The position numbers were made by a program, and so were the translations under genes. From NCBI GenBank assembly GCA_019090315.1, contig JAHRWD010000111.1, forward strand, positions 1 to 38,906: a stretch of DNA of 38,906 nucleotides, in the 5' to 3' direction. The notes under the pieces were generated by a model, which saw nothing but the letters and a program-made list of their open reading frames with translations, searched no databases and had not been told where the DNA came from. Numbering within the stretch: the stretch's first letter is position 1; every line of letters begins with the position of its first letter. This stretch comes from Pseudomonadales bacterium (GTDB lineage: Bacteria > Pseudomonadota > Gammaproteobacteria > Pseudomonadales > JAHRWD01). This document shows positions 1-7,595 of the stretch, piece after piece.

Positions 1-387
1 ATTAGCTTTATTGCTAACATCGAATTGAATGTGATATGAGAATTTTTGCACTGGCATAACTTGGAGCGTAGCTAAGCAAGTGGTTTTATTAAGAAAGCCA
101 AATTGATTGTATGCAATAACCAATCTATATGAAGCGCCACCATCCAAAAAGAATTTATCTTCTGTATTTTGAGGCTTCAATATCGTCACATTTTTAGCAC
201 GATCAAATTCTGACGTTTGATCTGAAGTAAAAACATGGATATAAATGAATTCATCCGGATCAACTGACTCTTTCTCAAAAGTAGTGGTGCTAACAGTTAC
301 TGTTGCACTTAAATCATTTTCCAAAAGCCGAGGGGTGGCGCAAGCAACGAGAGATAATATCATTATAAAACTCAAGATCCGCGCCAC
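1..387 (-). CDS. Small lipoprotein, 3' end outside window
   Basis: An open frame of 129 codons reads from a GTG at 387 to the window edge with no stop, so the C-terminus is missing. The N-terminus reads MARILSFIMILSLVAC, a short signal peptide ending in a lipobox with Cys16 as the expected lipidation site. GGAG lies seven bases before the GTG and decides this start; the ATG at 400 is in another frame and stops early. The remaining residues look like a beta-rich periplasmic domain (a run of Thr/Val/Ser, then alternating hydrophobics) without a motif I recognise. The function is unknown. It is transcribed in the same direction as the lyase gene behind it, but 136 bases separate them. Confidence 0.7.
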   Translation of the reverse strand, partial: MARILSFIMILSLVACATPRLLENDLSATVTVSTTTFEKESVDPDEFIYIHVFTSDQTSEFDRAKNVTILKPQNTEDKFFLDGGASYRLVIAYNQFGFLNKTTCLATLQVMPVQKFSYHIQFDVSNKAN

Positions 388-423
388 TTTGATACTCCAT
401 TAAAATGCTACAGTGTTATTAAG

Positions 424-481
424 CGGAACAAATTGTTCTGCGTATTACATACATAATTGGTGGATAACATATGCACCAATT
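424..481. promoter_or_regulatory. Two inverted repeats between lipoprotein and lyase genes
   Basis: GAACAAATTGTTC (424-436) is a near-perfect 13-base palindrome located 37-49 bases upstream of the lipoprotein GTG, so it could be an operator. A second repeat pairs AATTGGTG (455-462) with CACCAATT (474-481) across an 11-base loop. It could act as a weak terminator of the lyase transcript, though no T-run follows on the minus strand. Both roles are inferences. Confidence 0.3.
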
Positions 482-523
482 TTCATATTAAGACATAAAA
501 CACAGAACATTTTCCGACCAACC

Positions 524-1795
524 TTATTGCCCGGTAAGCTCCATTTTTTCCTGTTCGGTAATCACTTCAAGCTGCACCGCCTTTTCCGCACTTAGTGCGC
601 CCCAGGCGGTTGCTCGTCGTAGGCGTGCCCGTAGATGTCGGTCTGTTGCTCTATCGGCCATATACTCTTTTTTGCCGTCACCAATCATTGTGGCGCCAGC
701 GCCGGATGCAACGGCTGTGTTGTAGGCTTCGATCTCTGCTATATCGCTATCGATCTGTGACTGGGGGATGGAGTTACGATAGGCGGCCATTACCATCAGC
801 AGTTGGGCTGGATGACCAACCCATTTGCCTGCCATACCAAGGTATATGCCGTGATTGGCTTCATCAAACACATCCTTCAGCGCACCGAGTATTTTCTGTT
901 TGTTTTCCTGCTGTTGTTGTTCGGTCAGGTCGGCACCGCGGTGAACGGGGGTTGGGTAGTTGAGGGTCATGCTGTCGATGGCGGGTACGTTGAGTGCACC
1001 GGCCATATTGACTAGCTGGTAACGTGCCCAGTCACAAACCGGATGGTCATTTTGTATGATCGGCAAATTGGCATCTGCACTGTAGTCTGCAATACCCCAG
1101 ATGAGCCCGGTTAAGCGTGGAACCGCCGCCTGGGCCAGCTCTTTGAGTTGATTTAGTGCGTAGCCGGATTCAATCAGGAATTGAAATTTGATCTGGTTTT
1201 GTTTGAGTCCTAACTCTTGCTCGACCTGGCTTAACAGGTTGCAAACCCATGTGATCTCTTCAGGGTGCTCGGGCTTTGGCCAGATGATGCCGTCAATTGG
1301 ATATTCATCTGGCGAACAGCCTTCTGCAACCGCAGGTAGTACTTCCAGCAGGTCTCCCACACAGGTATCGAGACCCAAACCGGAGGGCCGGAAGAACGCG
1401 AGAGTTGAGCCCCAGTCCGCTTCAGAAAATACCCGTTTGGCGCCTTCCCGCGCTTTATTGCTGGAGTCTTCTGTGAGTGCAACCGCATCTTCTGCATCCA
1501 CCATTACCAGTGGCGCATGGTTATTGGGATTGTTGATCAGATCATCGAGTATGGTTTTATCTGCTCCGGTGAATTCCGCCAGTTCATCAACCGAGATATT
1601 GAAACGCTTGAGTATTTTCGCGGTCGCTTTTAGCCCGGTAATAGCCTTTTCCGGCGAGCCGCTGGCGGGGCTGGTGAAATGGGCCTGCTGATTCCAGAAC
1701 CGTAGCGGCATATCTGCGCTGGCGGCGCTACGTTGGGCGAGTAGCTGGTCACGCTGTTCTAGCGCCTGTCTGGATATTGAATCAAAATTTGGCAA
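524..1795 (-). CDS. CitE/HpcH-family aldolase or citrate lyase beta-like protein
   Basis: The 423-residue protein belongs to the HpcH/HpaI aldolase and citrate lyase beta (CitE) superfamily, TIM-barrel enzymes that cleave or form C-C bonds of acyl-CoA or oxo-acid substrates with Mg2+. Visible family marks are the acidic stretch VDAEDAV (about residue 98), the metal-ligand region FLIESGYALN near the middle, and GKWVGHPAQL in the last third, the Gly-Lys-Trp-x-x-His-Pro signature of malyl-CoA lyase/malate synthase-like members. It is longer than classical CitE (about 290-300 residues), with an N-terminal extension of about 80 residues. It lies 114 bases downstream of the phosphotriesterase-family gene on the same strand, so co-transcription is plausible. 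The substrate is unknown; the acyl-CoA dehydrogenases nearby favour a CoA thioester. Confidence 0.75.
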   Translation of the reverse strand: MPNFDSISRQALEQRDQLLAQRSAASADMPLRFWNQQAHFTSPASGSPEKAITGLKATAKILKRFNISVDELAEFTGADKTILDDLINNPNNHAPLVMVDAEDAVALTEDSSNKAREGAKRVFSEADWGSTLAFFRPSGLGLDTCVGDLLEVLPAVAEGCSPDEYPIDGIIWPKPEHPEEITWVCNLLSQVEQELGLKQNQIKFQFLIESGYALNQLKELAQAAVPRLTGLIWGIADYSADANLPIIQNDHPVCDWARYQLVNMAGALNVPAIDSMTLNYPTPVHRGADLTEQQQQENKQKILGALKDVFDEANHGIYLGMAGKWVGHPAQLLMVMAAYRNSIPQSQIDSDIAEIEAYNTAVASGAGATMIGDGKKEYMADRATDRHLRARLRRATAWGALSAEKAVQLEVITEQEKMELTGQ

Positions 1796-1909
1796 CGTTC
1801 TTCCTCTCTTTTAATTAATCTGGGTTGAGCTGATCAAGCCCTCTTCATTGAGGGCGTTCTATTTAAAGCATCTTCTATCGAGTAGTTTGATTAGGTTTTA
1901 CTATCCGCG

Positions 1910-2860
1910 TCAATAGGGTTTCTTCTGGGCAAAAATAGCCGCAGGGTTTGCACGCATCATCTGATCTATCTGGTTTTGGCTTACGCCCTCTTTTTTAAGA
2001 GCTGGCAATACGTCCGTGGGAATATGGCGAAAGTTCCAGTTGGGCGCAAATTGCTCGATCATGCCCTGATCGGCAAAGAAGTCGATATGGCTGCAAGCAT
2101 CGTGGGAGACCACCATTTTTCCGGTATGTCCATGTTGGCAAAGCTCAGCAATGACCTGTACCCGTTTGTCGGTGGGTAGCAATGAGTCCAGTCCAAAACG
2201 ATCCATGCCGATATAGCTGCCACGGGCCAGAATAGCCTGCAGGTATTCAATATCATCCGAATCTCCGCAGTGACCGATCACAACACGGGCCAGATCTACC
2301 CCTAGCTCCTCAAAAACATCCTGCTGAGCAAGGCCGGAACGATTACCGACGCATGTGTGGGTGGAGATTGGAATGCCGGTATGTTTGTGAGTGATGGCCG
2401 CAGCTTCCAGTAGTTTGCGATTACTGTCGGTTACACCGGGATGATCGGTGGCGCATTTGATGATGCCAGCTTTGGATGAGGTGCCGTGAATGCCGATTTC
2501 GATATCACGGATCATATATTCTGCCAGTTGCTCTGCAGACCAGCCGGCCATCCATGGCTCTTCATTCCAGTAAAACCCGGTTGCGGCGATCACATTCACG
2601 CAGCTTTCTTCCGCAACGCGGCGGATAATATCGATATCACGGCCGAGGTTTATTGGCGTTAGATCGACAATGGTATCCACGCCCAGAGCTTTGGCCTGGG
2701 AGAGTTCATCAATGGCTTTGGGGATCTCGGTATCGGGGTTAAACCAGTCATCGAAGTTCTGCCGCATTGACCAGTTGGATACGACGATATGTTCGTGCAT
2801 CAGGCAAAACCCTATCTCGCTTACATCGATAGGGCCAAGTACGGTTTCTATTTTGGGCAT
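1910..2860 (-). CDS. Phosphotriesterase-family amidohydrolase
   Basis: This is a 316-residue binuclear metal hydrolase of the phosphotriesterase/lactonase group (amidohydrolase superfamily). All metal ligands can be placed: His22 and His24 in MHEHIV, the carboxylatable Lys135 in GIIKCATDH, His168 in STHTCVGN, His197 in VIGHCGD and Asp254 in VSHDAC. Length is normal for the family. Members act as lactonases, esterases or rarely phosphotriesterases, so an organophosphate substrate should not be assumed. A lactone or ester intermediate of the catabolic cluster is more likely, which is an inference from the neighbouring CitE-like lyase downstream and the acyl-CoA dehydrogenases on the other strand. 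The start is ATG at 2860, and its upstream region faces the plus-strand acyl-CoA dehydrogenase remnant at 3009. Confidence 0.82.
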   Translation of the reverse strand: MPKIETVLGPIDVSEIGFCLMHEHIVVSNWSMRQNFDDWFNPDTEIPKAIDELSQAKALGVDTIVDLTPINLGRDIDIIRRVAEESCVNVIAATGFYWNEEPWMAGWSAEQLAEYMIRDIEIGIHGTSSKAGIIKCATDHPGVTDSNRKLLEAAAITHKHTGIPISTHTCVGNRSGLAQQDVFEELGVDLARVVIGHCGDSDDIEYLQAILARGSYIGMDRFGLDSLLPTDKRVQVIAELCQHGHTGKMVVSHDACSHIDFFADQGMIEQFAPNWNFRHIPTDVLPALKKEGVSQNQIDQMMRANPAAIFAQKKPY

Positions 2861-2972
2861 AGCTGAGCGCTCCCTGCTTTTATTATTATATTCCAGCTAC
2901 CGAAGCATACGCCCCTCAAGATATATATCGAGCCTTGTGTTTTTTCTACACTCAGGCTATTTATTCTCAGCT

Positions 2973-3107
2973 CCAAAATAACCAAAACATCATCATGAGG
3001 TCTTCTCGATGAATCTGAATTTTAGCGCCAAAGATATCGCATTCCGCGATGAAGTACGTGCATTTCTTAAGGACAACTGGACCGACCAGGATCGTGAAGA
3101 TATAGGG
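2973..3107 (+). repeat. Direct repeat, left copy (start region of acyl-CoA dehydrogenase gene)
   Basis: About 135 bases, starting at AAAATAACCAAAACATC, match 5089-5225 with only a handful of substitutions. The copy covers the untranslated leader, the ribosome binding site and the first 30 or so codons of the acyl-CoA dehydrogenase gene. Similarity fades just after codon 32. The repeat pair brackets the TolB/TPR gene. Confidence 0.85.
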
Positions 3108-3119
3108 AATTCAAAATAA
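3009..3119 (+). pseudogene. Truncated 5' copy of acyl-CoA dehydrogenase gene
   Basis: ATG at 3009 opens a 36-codon frame (MNLNFSAKDIAFRDE...) ending in TAA at 3117-3119. It repeats the first 32 residues of the full protein at 5123 with a few substitutions (Asp2 to Asn, Glu8 to Lys, Lys30 to Glu), then diverges and stops. The GAGG ribosome binding site is retained, so a short peptide could still be made. The fragment lacks FAD- and CoA-binding regions and cannot be an enzyme. It is best read as the scar left when the segment carrying the TolB/TPR gene arrived. Confidence 0.8.
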
Positions 3120-3214
3120 AAACGGGGTAAACCTTCCCCATTAGGCCGCACTACTTCACAATAGTTAAAAATCAGCGTTTATAAGAATAAAAAAAAGCAG
3201 AGAGGGACATTCAC

Positions 3215-4693
3215 TTGGAATGGTTGGCTAGTAACGAAACATCATTAAGTGCTATCGCAGCAATTATCGCCATTATTGCTGGCCTGGTAGTGGTTGTTCG
3301 ATTGATATGGACGCGTATGCCTTCCCAGGCAATGAGCCAGGTTAAACGCCCGGCTTTTTTGTCGGACTGGCGCAATATAGCGCTAATTTGCCTGACGGTT
3401 TTTGGCCTGCTCCTGCTGGGTATTTTTGCTCTTGATAGTGATGACTCTAATACCGACGGGGACGTGAACTCTGCGCTAAGCGGCAAACCTTCGGTAGCCG
3501 TATTACCACTCACCAGTTTATCGGACGATCCTGAGCAGGCTTATCTGGCCGATGGTATTACCGAAGACGTGATTACGCTTCTTTCGCGGAACCCCCGATT
3601 TTTTGTTATCGCTCGCAATTCAACCTTTGCCTACAAGGGCCAGTCGCCGGATATTCGTGAGGTCGGCGAGGCTCTGGGTGTTCGCTACGTGGTGGAGGGC
3701 AGTTTACGAAAAGTTGGCGAACGTCTGCGGGTAACAGTGCAATTGATTGATACCCGCAATGGCCAGCATTTGTGGGCGCAGCAATATGATCGCGCGCTGG
3801 AGAATATCTTTGCCTTGCAGGATGAAATCACCAATGGTATTGCTGTTGCTCTGGGCGACGAAATCTTCACAGCGGAGATCGCTCGTGCCAGCAGTACACC
3901 AACTGACAACCTCGATGCCTGGGGCCTGGTTATGCGTGCCAGCAGTTACCTTGCAAGCTTTAACCGCAAATCGGTGATGGCAGCTGAGCCTTTGTTGCGA
4001 GAGGCGTTGGTACTCGATCCAAATTATGCATTGGCTAAGGCCGAACTGGCCCGCTCACTATGTTTCCGGGCCGCTAATTTTTACAGCGATGATCCAACTC
4101 GTGATATTGCCGAGGCTTACGGGCTGGGCCAGCAAGCTCTGGAATCTGCACCCAAAGACCCCCTCGCTCTTTTTGCCATTGGATCTTGTTATGGCTTTAC
4201 GGGGCGTCCTCAGGAGGCTATCCGATTACTGGAAAAAGCTATTGTGAAACAGCCCAGTTATGCTCTGGCAATGGCCGCGCTGGGGCTGTCATTAGCCTTT
4301 GATGGTCAGCCAGCCAGGGGCTTGCCGCATATTGAAAAAGCCCTGGTGGTATCGCCGCAATCACCCCAAACTTATCTTTTTGAAACTTATCGTGCCGGTA
4401 CGCTGTGCGAGTTAGGTCGTTACGCAGAGGCAGAACAAGCCGGCTTAAATGGACTCAAATCCTATGATGGTTGGTATTGGACCTGGCTTAATTTAGCCTG
4501 GGCCCGTGCCGGACAGGGCGATGTCGAAGGCGCCAAACAGGCGCTGTATAGCGCTAAAGAGGCTGAGCCCCTATTTTCCCTTGAGTTGGTCAAGCAATCG
4601 ACAGCGATCCTGTTTAAAAATAAAGGCAAGGATCTGTTAGTCAGGCTTGAACCTATTTGGCCGGAAAATTTGTTAACAACCAGTAAGAACTAA
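3215..4693 (+). CDS. Membrane-anchored TolB-like/TPR protein
   Basis: The frame starts at a TTG preceded by AGAGAGGGAC with seven bases spacing; no ATG competes nearby. Two hydrophobic helices (about residues 12-30 and 55-72) are followed by a domain beginning PSVAVLPLTSLSDDPEQAYLADGITEDV, the TolB N-terminal-like/FlgO-like fold usually found behind adenylate cyclase or HTH domains in CadC/CyaA-type regulators. From about residue 230 on come TPR-like helical pairs (for example LLREALVLDPNYALAKAELA and LLEKAIVKQPSYALAMAALG). No cyclase catalytic domain or DNA-binding domain is present, so this is the sensory/scaffold half only. It lies alone between two copies of the acyl-CoA dehydrogenase gene start, which marks it as an inserted cargo gene. 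Role unknown; protein-protein scaffolding at the inner membrane is likely. Confidence 0.78.
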   Translation: MEWLASNETSLSAIAAIIAIIAGLVVVVRLIWTRMPSQAMSQVKRPAFLSDWRNIALICLTVFGLLLLGIFALDSDDSNTDGDVNSALSGKPSVAVLPLTSLSDDPEQAYLADGITEDVITLLSRNPRFFVIARNSTFAYKGQSPDIREVGEALGVRYVVEGSLRKVGERLRVTVQLIDTRNGQHLWAQQYDRALENIFALQDEITNGIAVALGDEIFTAEIARASSTPTDNLDAWGLVMRASSYLASFNRKSVMAAEPLLREALVLDPNYALAKAELARSLCFRAANFYSDDPTRDIAEAYGLGQQALESAPKDPLALFAIGSCYGFTGRPQEAIRLLEKAIVKQPSYALAMAALGLSLAFDGQPARGLPHIEKALVVSPQSPQTYLFETYRAGTLCELGRYAEAEQAGLNGLKSYDGWYWTWLNLAWARAGQGDVEGAKQALYSAKEAEPLFSLELVKQSTAILFKNKGKDLLVRLEPIWPENLLTTSKN

Positions 4694-4710
4694 AAAGAGA
4701 CTCTTTTTGG
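4693..4710 (+). terminator. Weak palindromic terminator after TolB/TPR gene
   Basis: AAAAAGAG and CTCTTTTT flank a single central base immediately after the stop codon and end in a T-run. The stem is A/T rich and the loop would have to consume several pairs, so termination is probably partial. Confidence 0.4.
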
Positions 4711-5122
4711 AAACCTTCGAGTAAAGGAACAAAAATGGACTCTACCCTTTTAATGTCAGCTGACAACCGACTTACGCGTGGAAAATATCAGTCTACCACC
4801 AGGATTCTCTGTCACTGGCTAATTTGATAACACCACCCTATGGCCCCAACGCAAAAAAAGTAGTGACCTGGGCCGCAAGTCGTATCGCAAAGCAAGTCGA
4901 GACGTAAATACCATACGACCAACTTTCAGCAAAGAACCGAGAAGGCGCGACTATTTTAGGCGTCACCCTGGTTCTTTCGGCCTTGTAAAAAAGCCCGTCA
5001 AAGCATAATATTTCGAGCTGACTTCCCCGCTTGGAAAACAGACAGACAGCGCTCGTTTTTTCGCCATCCGATCTGCCTATCCCAGCTTAAAATAACCAAA
5101 ACATCATCATGAGGTCTTCTCG
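4694..5122 (+). other. 429-base stretch without a convincing gene
   Basis: Apart from the repeat copy at its right end, the region holds one short candidate frame: ATG at 4735 after AAAGGA (six-base spacing), 30 codons, stop TGA at 4825-4827. Nothing in it looks like a known domain. A long-range inverted repeat pairs AAAGAACC (4931-4938) with GGTTCTTT (4970-4977), with GGCCTTGTAAAAAAG following, a possible terminator-like fold. The sequence is otherwise featureless and probably part of the inserted segment. Confidence 0.4.
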
Positions 5123-5225
5123 ATGGATCTAAATTTTAGCGCCGAAGATATCGCATTCCGCGATGAAGTACGGGCATTTCTTAAGGACAACTGGACCGAC
5201 CAGGATCGTAAAGATATGGGTAATG
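5089..5225 (+). repeat. Direct repeat, right copy
   Basis: This is the partner of 2973-3107. It includes the GAGG site nine bases before the ATG at 5123 and runs into the intact acyl-CoA dehydrogenase gene. Upstream of this copy only about 30 bases of leader are shared, so the original promoter may have stayed with the left copy. Confidence 0.85.
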
Positions 5226-6346
5226 GTCTTTCCATGGCTCACGATATGCCGGTTCGCTGGCACCGCAGACTGGCTGAACAGGGCTGGGCCGCGCCTAACT
5301 GGCCGCTGGAGCTTGGTGGTTGCCCATGGACACCGACTCAGAAATATATTTTTGATATCGAGTGCGCCAATGCCAATTGCCCTCGTTTGATCTCCTTCGG
5401 ATTAAACCTGGTTGCACCGGTTCTATACACCTTTGGCAACAAAGAACAGCAGGACAAGTATCTGCCGGATATCCTGTCCGCAAAAACATGGTGGTGTCAG
5501 GGTTACTCTGAGCCGGGTGCAGGTTCTGACCTTGCGGGACTGTCTACCCGAGCGGAGCTTTCTGAAGACGGCACGCACTACGTTGTTAATGGTCAGAAGA
5601 CCTGGACCAGTACTGCGCGCTATGCGGATATGATCTTCTGCCTGGTACGGACTGATCCCACTGCAAAGATCAAACAGCAGGGCATCTCATTCCTGTTGAT
5701 CGATATGAAAACTCCGGGTATTACCGTTAAACCTATCTCCACACTTGATGGCCAACAGCACGTCAATGACACCTTTTTCGACAACGTGAAGGTGCCGGTT
5801 GAAAATCGCATTGGCGAAGAGAACATGGGCTGGACCTATGCCAAGCTGCTGCTTACCCACGAGCGTACAGGCATCGCCGGTGTAGCTCGTTCAAAGAACC
5901 GTCTTGAAGAGTTGAAGGTTGCGGCTAGCACCGAACCTACTGGCACTGGTCAGGCACCTTTGATCGATGAACCTTCGTTCCGCGCTAAGGTTTCTCAAAT
6001 CGAGATTGACCTTATGGCGTTGGAGATCACTGATCTGCGCACCCTTGCCGGTGTACAGAAAGGCGGTGCACCAGGCCCGGAGTCATCCATTCTGAAAGTC
6101 AGAGGCACCGAGATCCAGCAAGCAATTGCTGAGCTGTTTATGGACTGCGCGGGCTACTATTCCCAGCCATTCGTTCAAGATACCCACTGGGGTGACTACG
6201 AAGGCGAGATGATTGGAGCGGATTACAGCACATCAACGGCGCTGCAGTACTTTAGTACTCGACCCGCAACGGTTTACGGCGGCTCATCTGAAGTGCAGCG
6301 AAACATTATTTCTAAAGCCGTTCTCGGCCTCAGCAAACTAGGATAA
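5123..6346 (+). CDS. Acyl-CoA dehydrogenase, catalytic subunit of a heteromeric pair
   Basis: This is a 407-residue FAD-dependent acyl-CoA dehydrogenase. Recognisable blocks are WWCQGYSEPGAGSDLAGLSTRA (FAD/substrate loop), NGQKTWTSTA (flavin binding) and the C-terminal VYGGSSEVQRNIISK. At the last block the Glu that serves as base in medium-chain enzymes is Gly. An alternative Glu is present in LLLTHERTGIAG (Glu247), the position used by isovaleryl-CoA dehydrogenase and by the FadE26-type subunit of steroid side-chain dehydrogenases. The gene directly before a second, smaller dehydrogenase subunit (15-base gap) fits alpha2beta2 enzymes such as FadE26/FadE27 or pimeloyl-CoA dehydrogenase PimC/PimD. 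The substrate is unresolved: a side-chain or dicarboxylyl-CoA is possible. The start is supported by GAGG and by the parallel start in the duplicated fragment. Confidence 0.88.
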   Translation: MDLNFSAEDIAFRDEVRAFLKDNWTDQDRKDMGNGLSMAHDMPVRWHRRLAEQGWAAPNWPLELGGCPWTPTQKYIFDIECANANCPRLISFGLNLVAPVLYTFGNKEQQDKYLPDILSAKTWWCQGYSEPGAGSDLAGLSTRAELSEDGTHYVVNGQKTWTSTARYADMIFCLVRTDPTAKIKQQGISFLLIDMKTPGITVKPISTLDGQQHVNDTFFDNVKVPVENRIGEENMGWTYAKLLLTHERTGIAGVARSKNRLEELKVAASTEPTGTGQAPLIDEPSFRAKVSQIEIDLMALEITDLRTLAGVQKGGAPGPESSILKVRGTEIQQAIAELFMDCAGYYSQPFVQDTHWGDYEGEMIGADYSTSTALQYFSTRPATVYGGSSEVQRNIISKAVLGLSKLG

Positions 6347-6361
6347 AGGAGAAAAAATACG

Positions 6362-7489
6362 ATGGATTTTAATCTTTCAGAAGAGCAAACCATGCTACAG
6401 GATAGCGTCTCCCGCTTTATCCAGAACAGTTACGGGTTTGAAGATCGCAAAAAATATGTTGCTGAAGATCAGGGCTTTAGTGCTAAAAACTGGGCGATGT
6501 TTGCAGAGCTAGGCTGGTTGGGCATCCCCTTTGCTGAAGAGCATGGTGGATTCGGCGGCGGCGCACTCGAAACCATGATGGTGATGGAAGAGTTCGGAAA
6601 AGGCTTGGTGGTTGAACCGTACCTGGCGACGGTTGTTCTGGGCGGAGGCTTCCTGAGTAAAGGCGGTACCGCTGCACAACAGGAACAACTGATCCCATCA
6701 CTGATCGAAGGCAAGCTGCAACTAGCCTTTGCTTATGTTGAGCCACAGGGTCGTTTTAACCTTGCTGACCTCACCACTACGGCGACAGCAAATGGTGATG
6801 GATTCAGCATCAGCGGCCATAAGGGCGTTGTACTGAACGGACCCAATGCTGACAAACTGGTTGTCACTACCCGTACCGCTGGTGATCAGCGTGATGAAAG
6901 TGGAATCACTGTATTCCTGGTGGATGCCAATGCGGATGGTGTAAACCGTCGCAACTACGCCACTATTGATGCGGGACAAGGTTCTGAAGTGACGTTTAGC
7001 AATGTACAGGTCAGTGCCGATGACATCATCGGCGAACTGAACAACGGCTTGCCGTTAATTCAGTCTGTAGTTGATGACGGTTTGCTGGCAATCTGTTCCG
7101 AAGCAGTCGGAGCAATGGAAGTACTTTATAAGACCACGGTCGAATACTCCAAACAGCGTAAGCAGTTTGACGTACCGATTGGTTCTTTCCAGGCACTTCA
7201 ACACCGTATGGTGGATATGTTTATTGAACATGAGCAATCCAAATCATTGATGTTCCTGGCCGCAATGCGTTTGGCTGAAGGCAGCAATGACGCCGCTAAA
7301 GCGATCTCTGCACTTAAGGTACAGATTGGTAAAGCTGGCCGTTATGTTGGTCAACAGGCGGTGCAACTGCACGGTGGAATGGGTCAGACCGAAGAGCTAA
7401 ATGTCGGTCACTATTTCAAACGTCTTACTATGATCAGCCATACCTTTGGCAATGCCGATTTCCATCTAAATCGATTCGGCGAGTTGTAA
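6362..7489 (+). CDS. Acyl-CoA dehydrogenase, partner subunit
   Basis: The 375-residue acyl-CoA dehydrogenase homologue starts at ATG 6362 behind a strong AAAGGAG. The fold is recognisable from MDFNLSEEQTMLQDSV, WAMFAELGWLGIPF, SISGHKGVVLNGPNADKLVV and the C-terminal VQLHGGMGQTEELNVGHYFKRL. At the usual catalytic positions there is Gly instead of Glu, and helix G also lacks a clear base (VVDDGLLAICSEAVGAME). It therefore looks like the non-catalytic partner that completes the FAD site of the upstream protein, as in PimD or FadE27. The two are almost certainly co-transcribed; a strong palindrome (7498-7527) ends the unit right after this gene. Confidence 0.87.
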   Translation: MDFNLSEEQTMLQDSVSRFIQNSYGFEDRKKYVAEDQGFSAKNWAMFAELGWLGIPFAEEHGGFGGGALETMMVMEEFGKGLVVEPYLATVVLGGGFLSKGGTAAQQEQLIPSLIEGKLQLAFAYVEPQGRFNLADLTTTATANGDGFSISGHKGVVLNGPNADKLVVTTRTAGDQRDESGITVFLVDANADGVNRRNYATIDAGQGSEVTFSNVQVSADDIIGELNNGLPLIQSVVDDGLLAICSEAVGAMEVLYKTTVEYSKQRKQFDVPIGSFQALQHRMVDMFIEHEQSKSLMFLAAMRLAEGSNDAAKAISALKVQIGKAGRYVGQQAVQLHGGMGQTEELNVGHYFKRLTMISHTFGNADFHLNRFGEL

Positions 7490-7497
7490 GTAATACC

Positions 7498-7527
7498 TTT
7501 CCGGAGCAGTAATTACTGCTCCGGAAA
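7498..7527. terminator. Perfect 30-base palindrome, probable terminator
   Basis: The segment is fully self-complementary: TTTCCGGAGCAGTAA on the left pairs with its exact reverse complement on the right. It starts nine bases after the dehydrogenase stop codon. A T-run (7538-7543) follows only about ten bases later, so it is an imperfect intrinsic terminator; its symmetry would let it work in both directions or serve as a protein-binding site. Confidence 0.6.
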
Positions 7528-7595
7528 TTCCAAACCGTTTTTTGCTGGTTTTACCTCACCCTTTTTCTGATTTAGCTCTTTGTAGTAGCCCTTTT

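Noticed and set aside
1188..1691. 167-codon plus-strand open frame
   Set aside because: Antisense shadow of the CitE-like gene, whose family motifs are clear.
1910..2860. Reading the phosphotriesterase-family gene as an organophosphate-degrading enzyme
   Set aside because: Metal ligands are shared by lactonases and esterases of the family; nothing points to organophosphates.
4735..4827. 30-codon frame with a good AAAGGA site
   Set aside because: Too short, with no recognisable feature and no sign of conservation visible here; mentioned under the non-coding stretch only.
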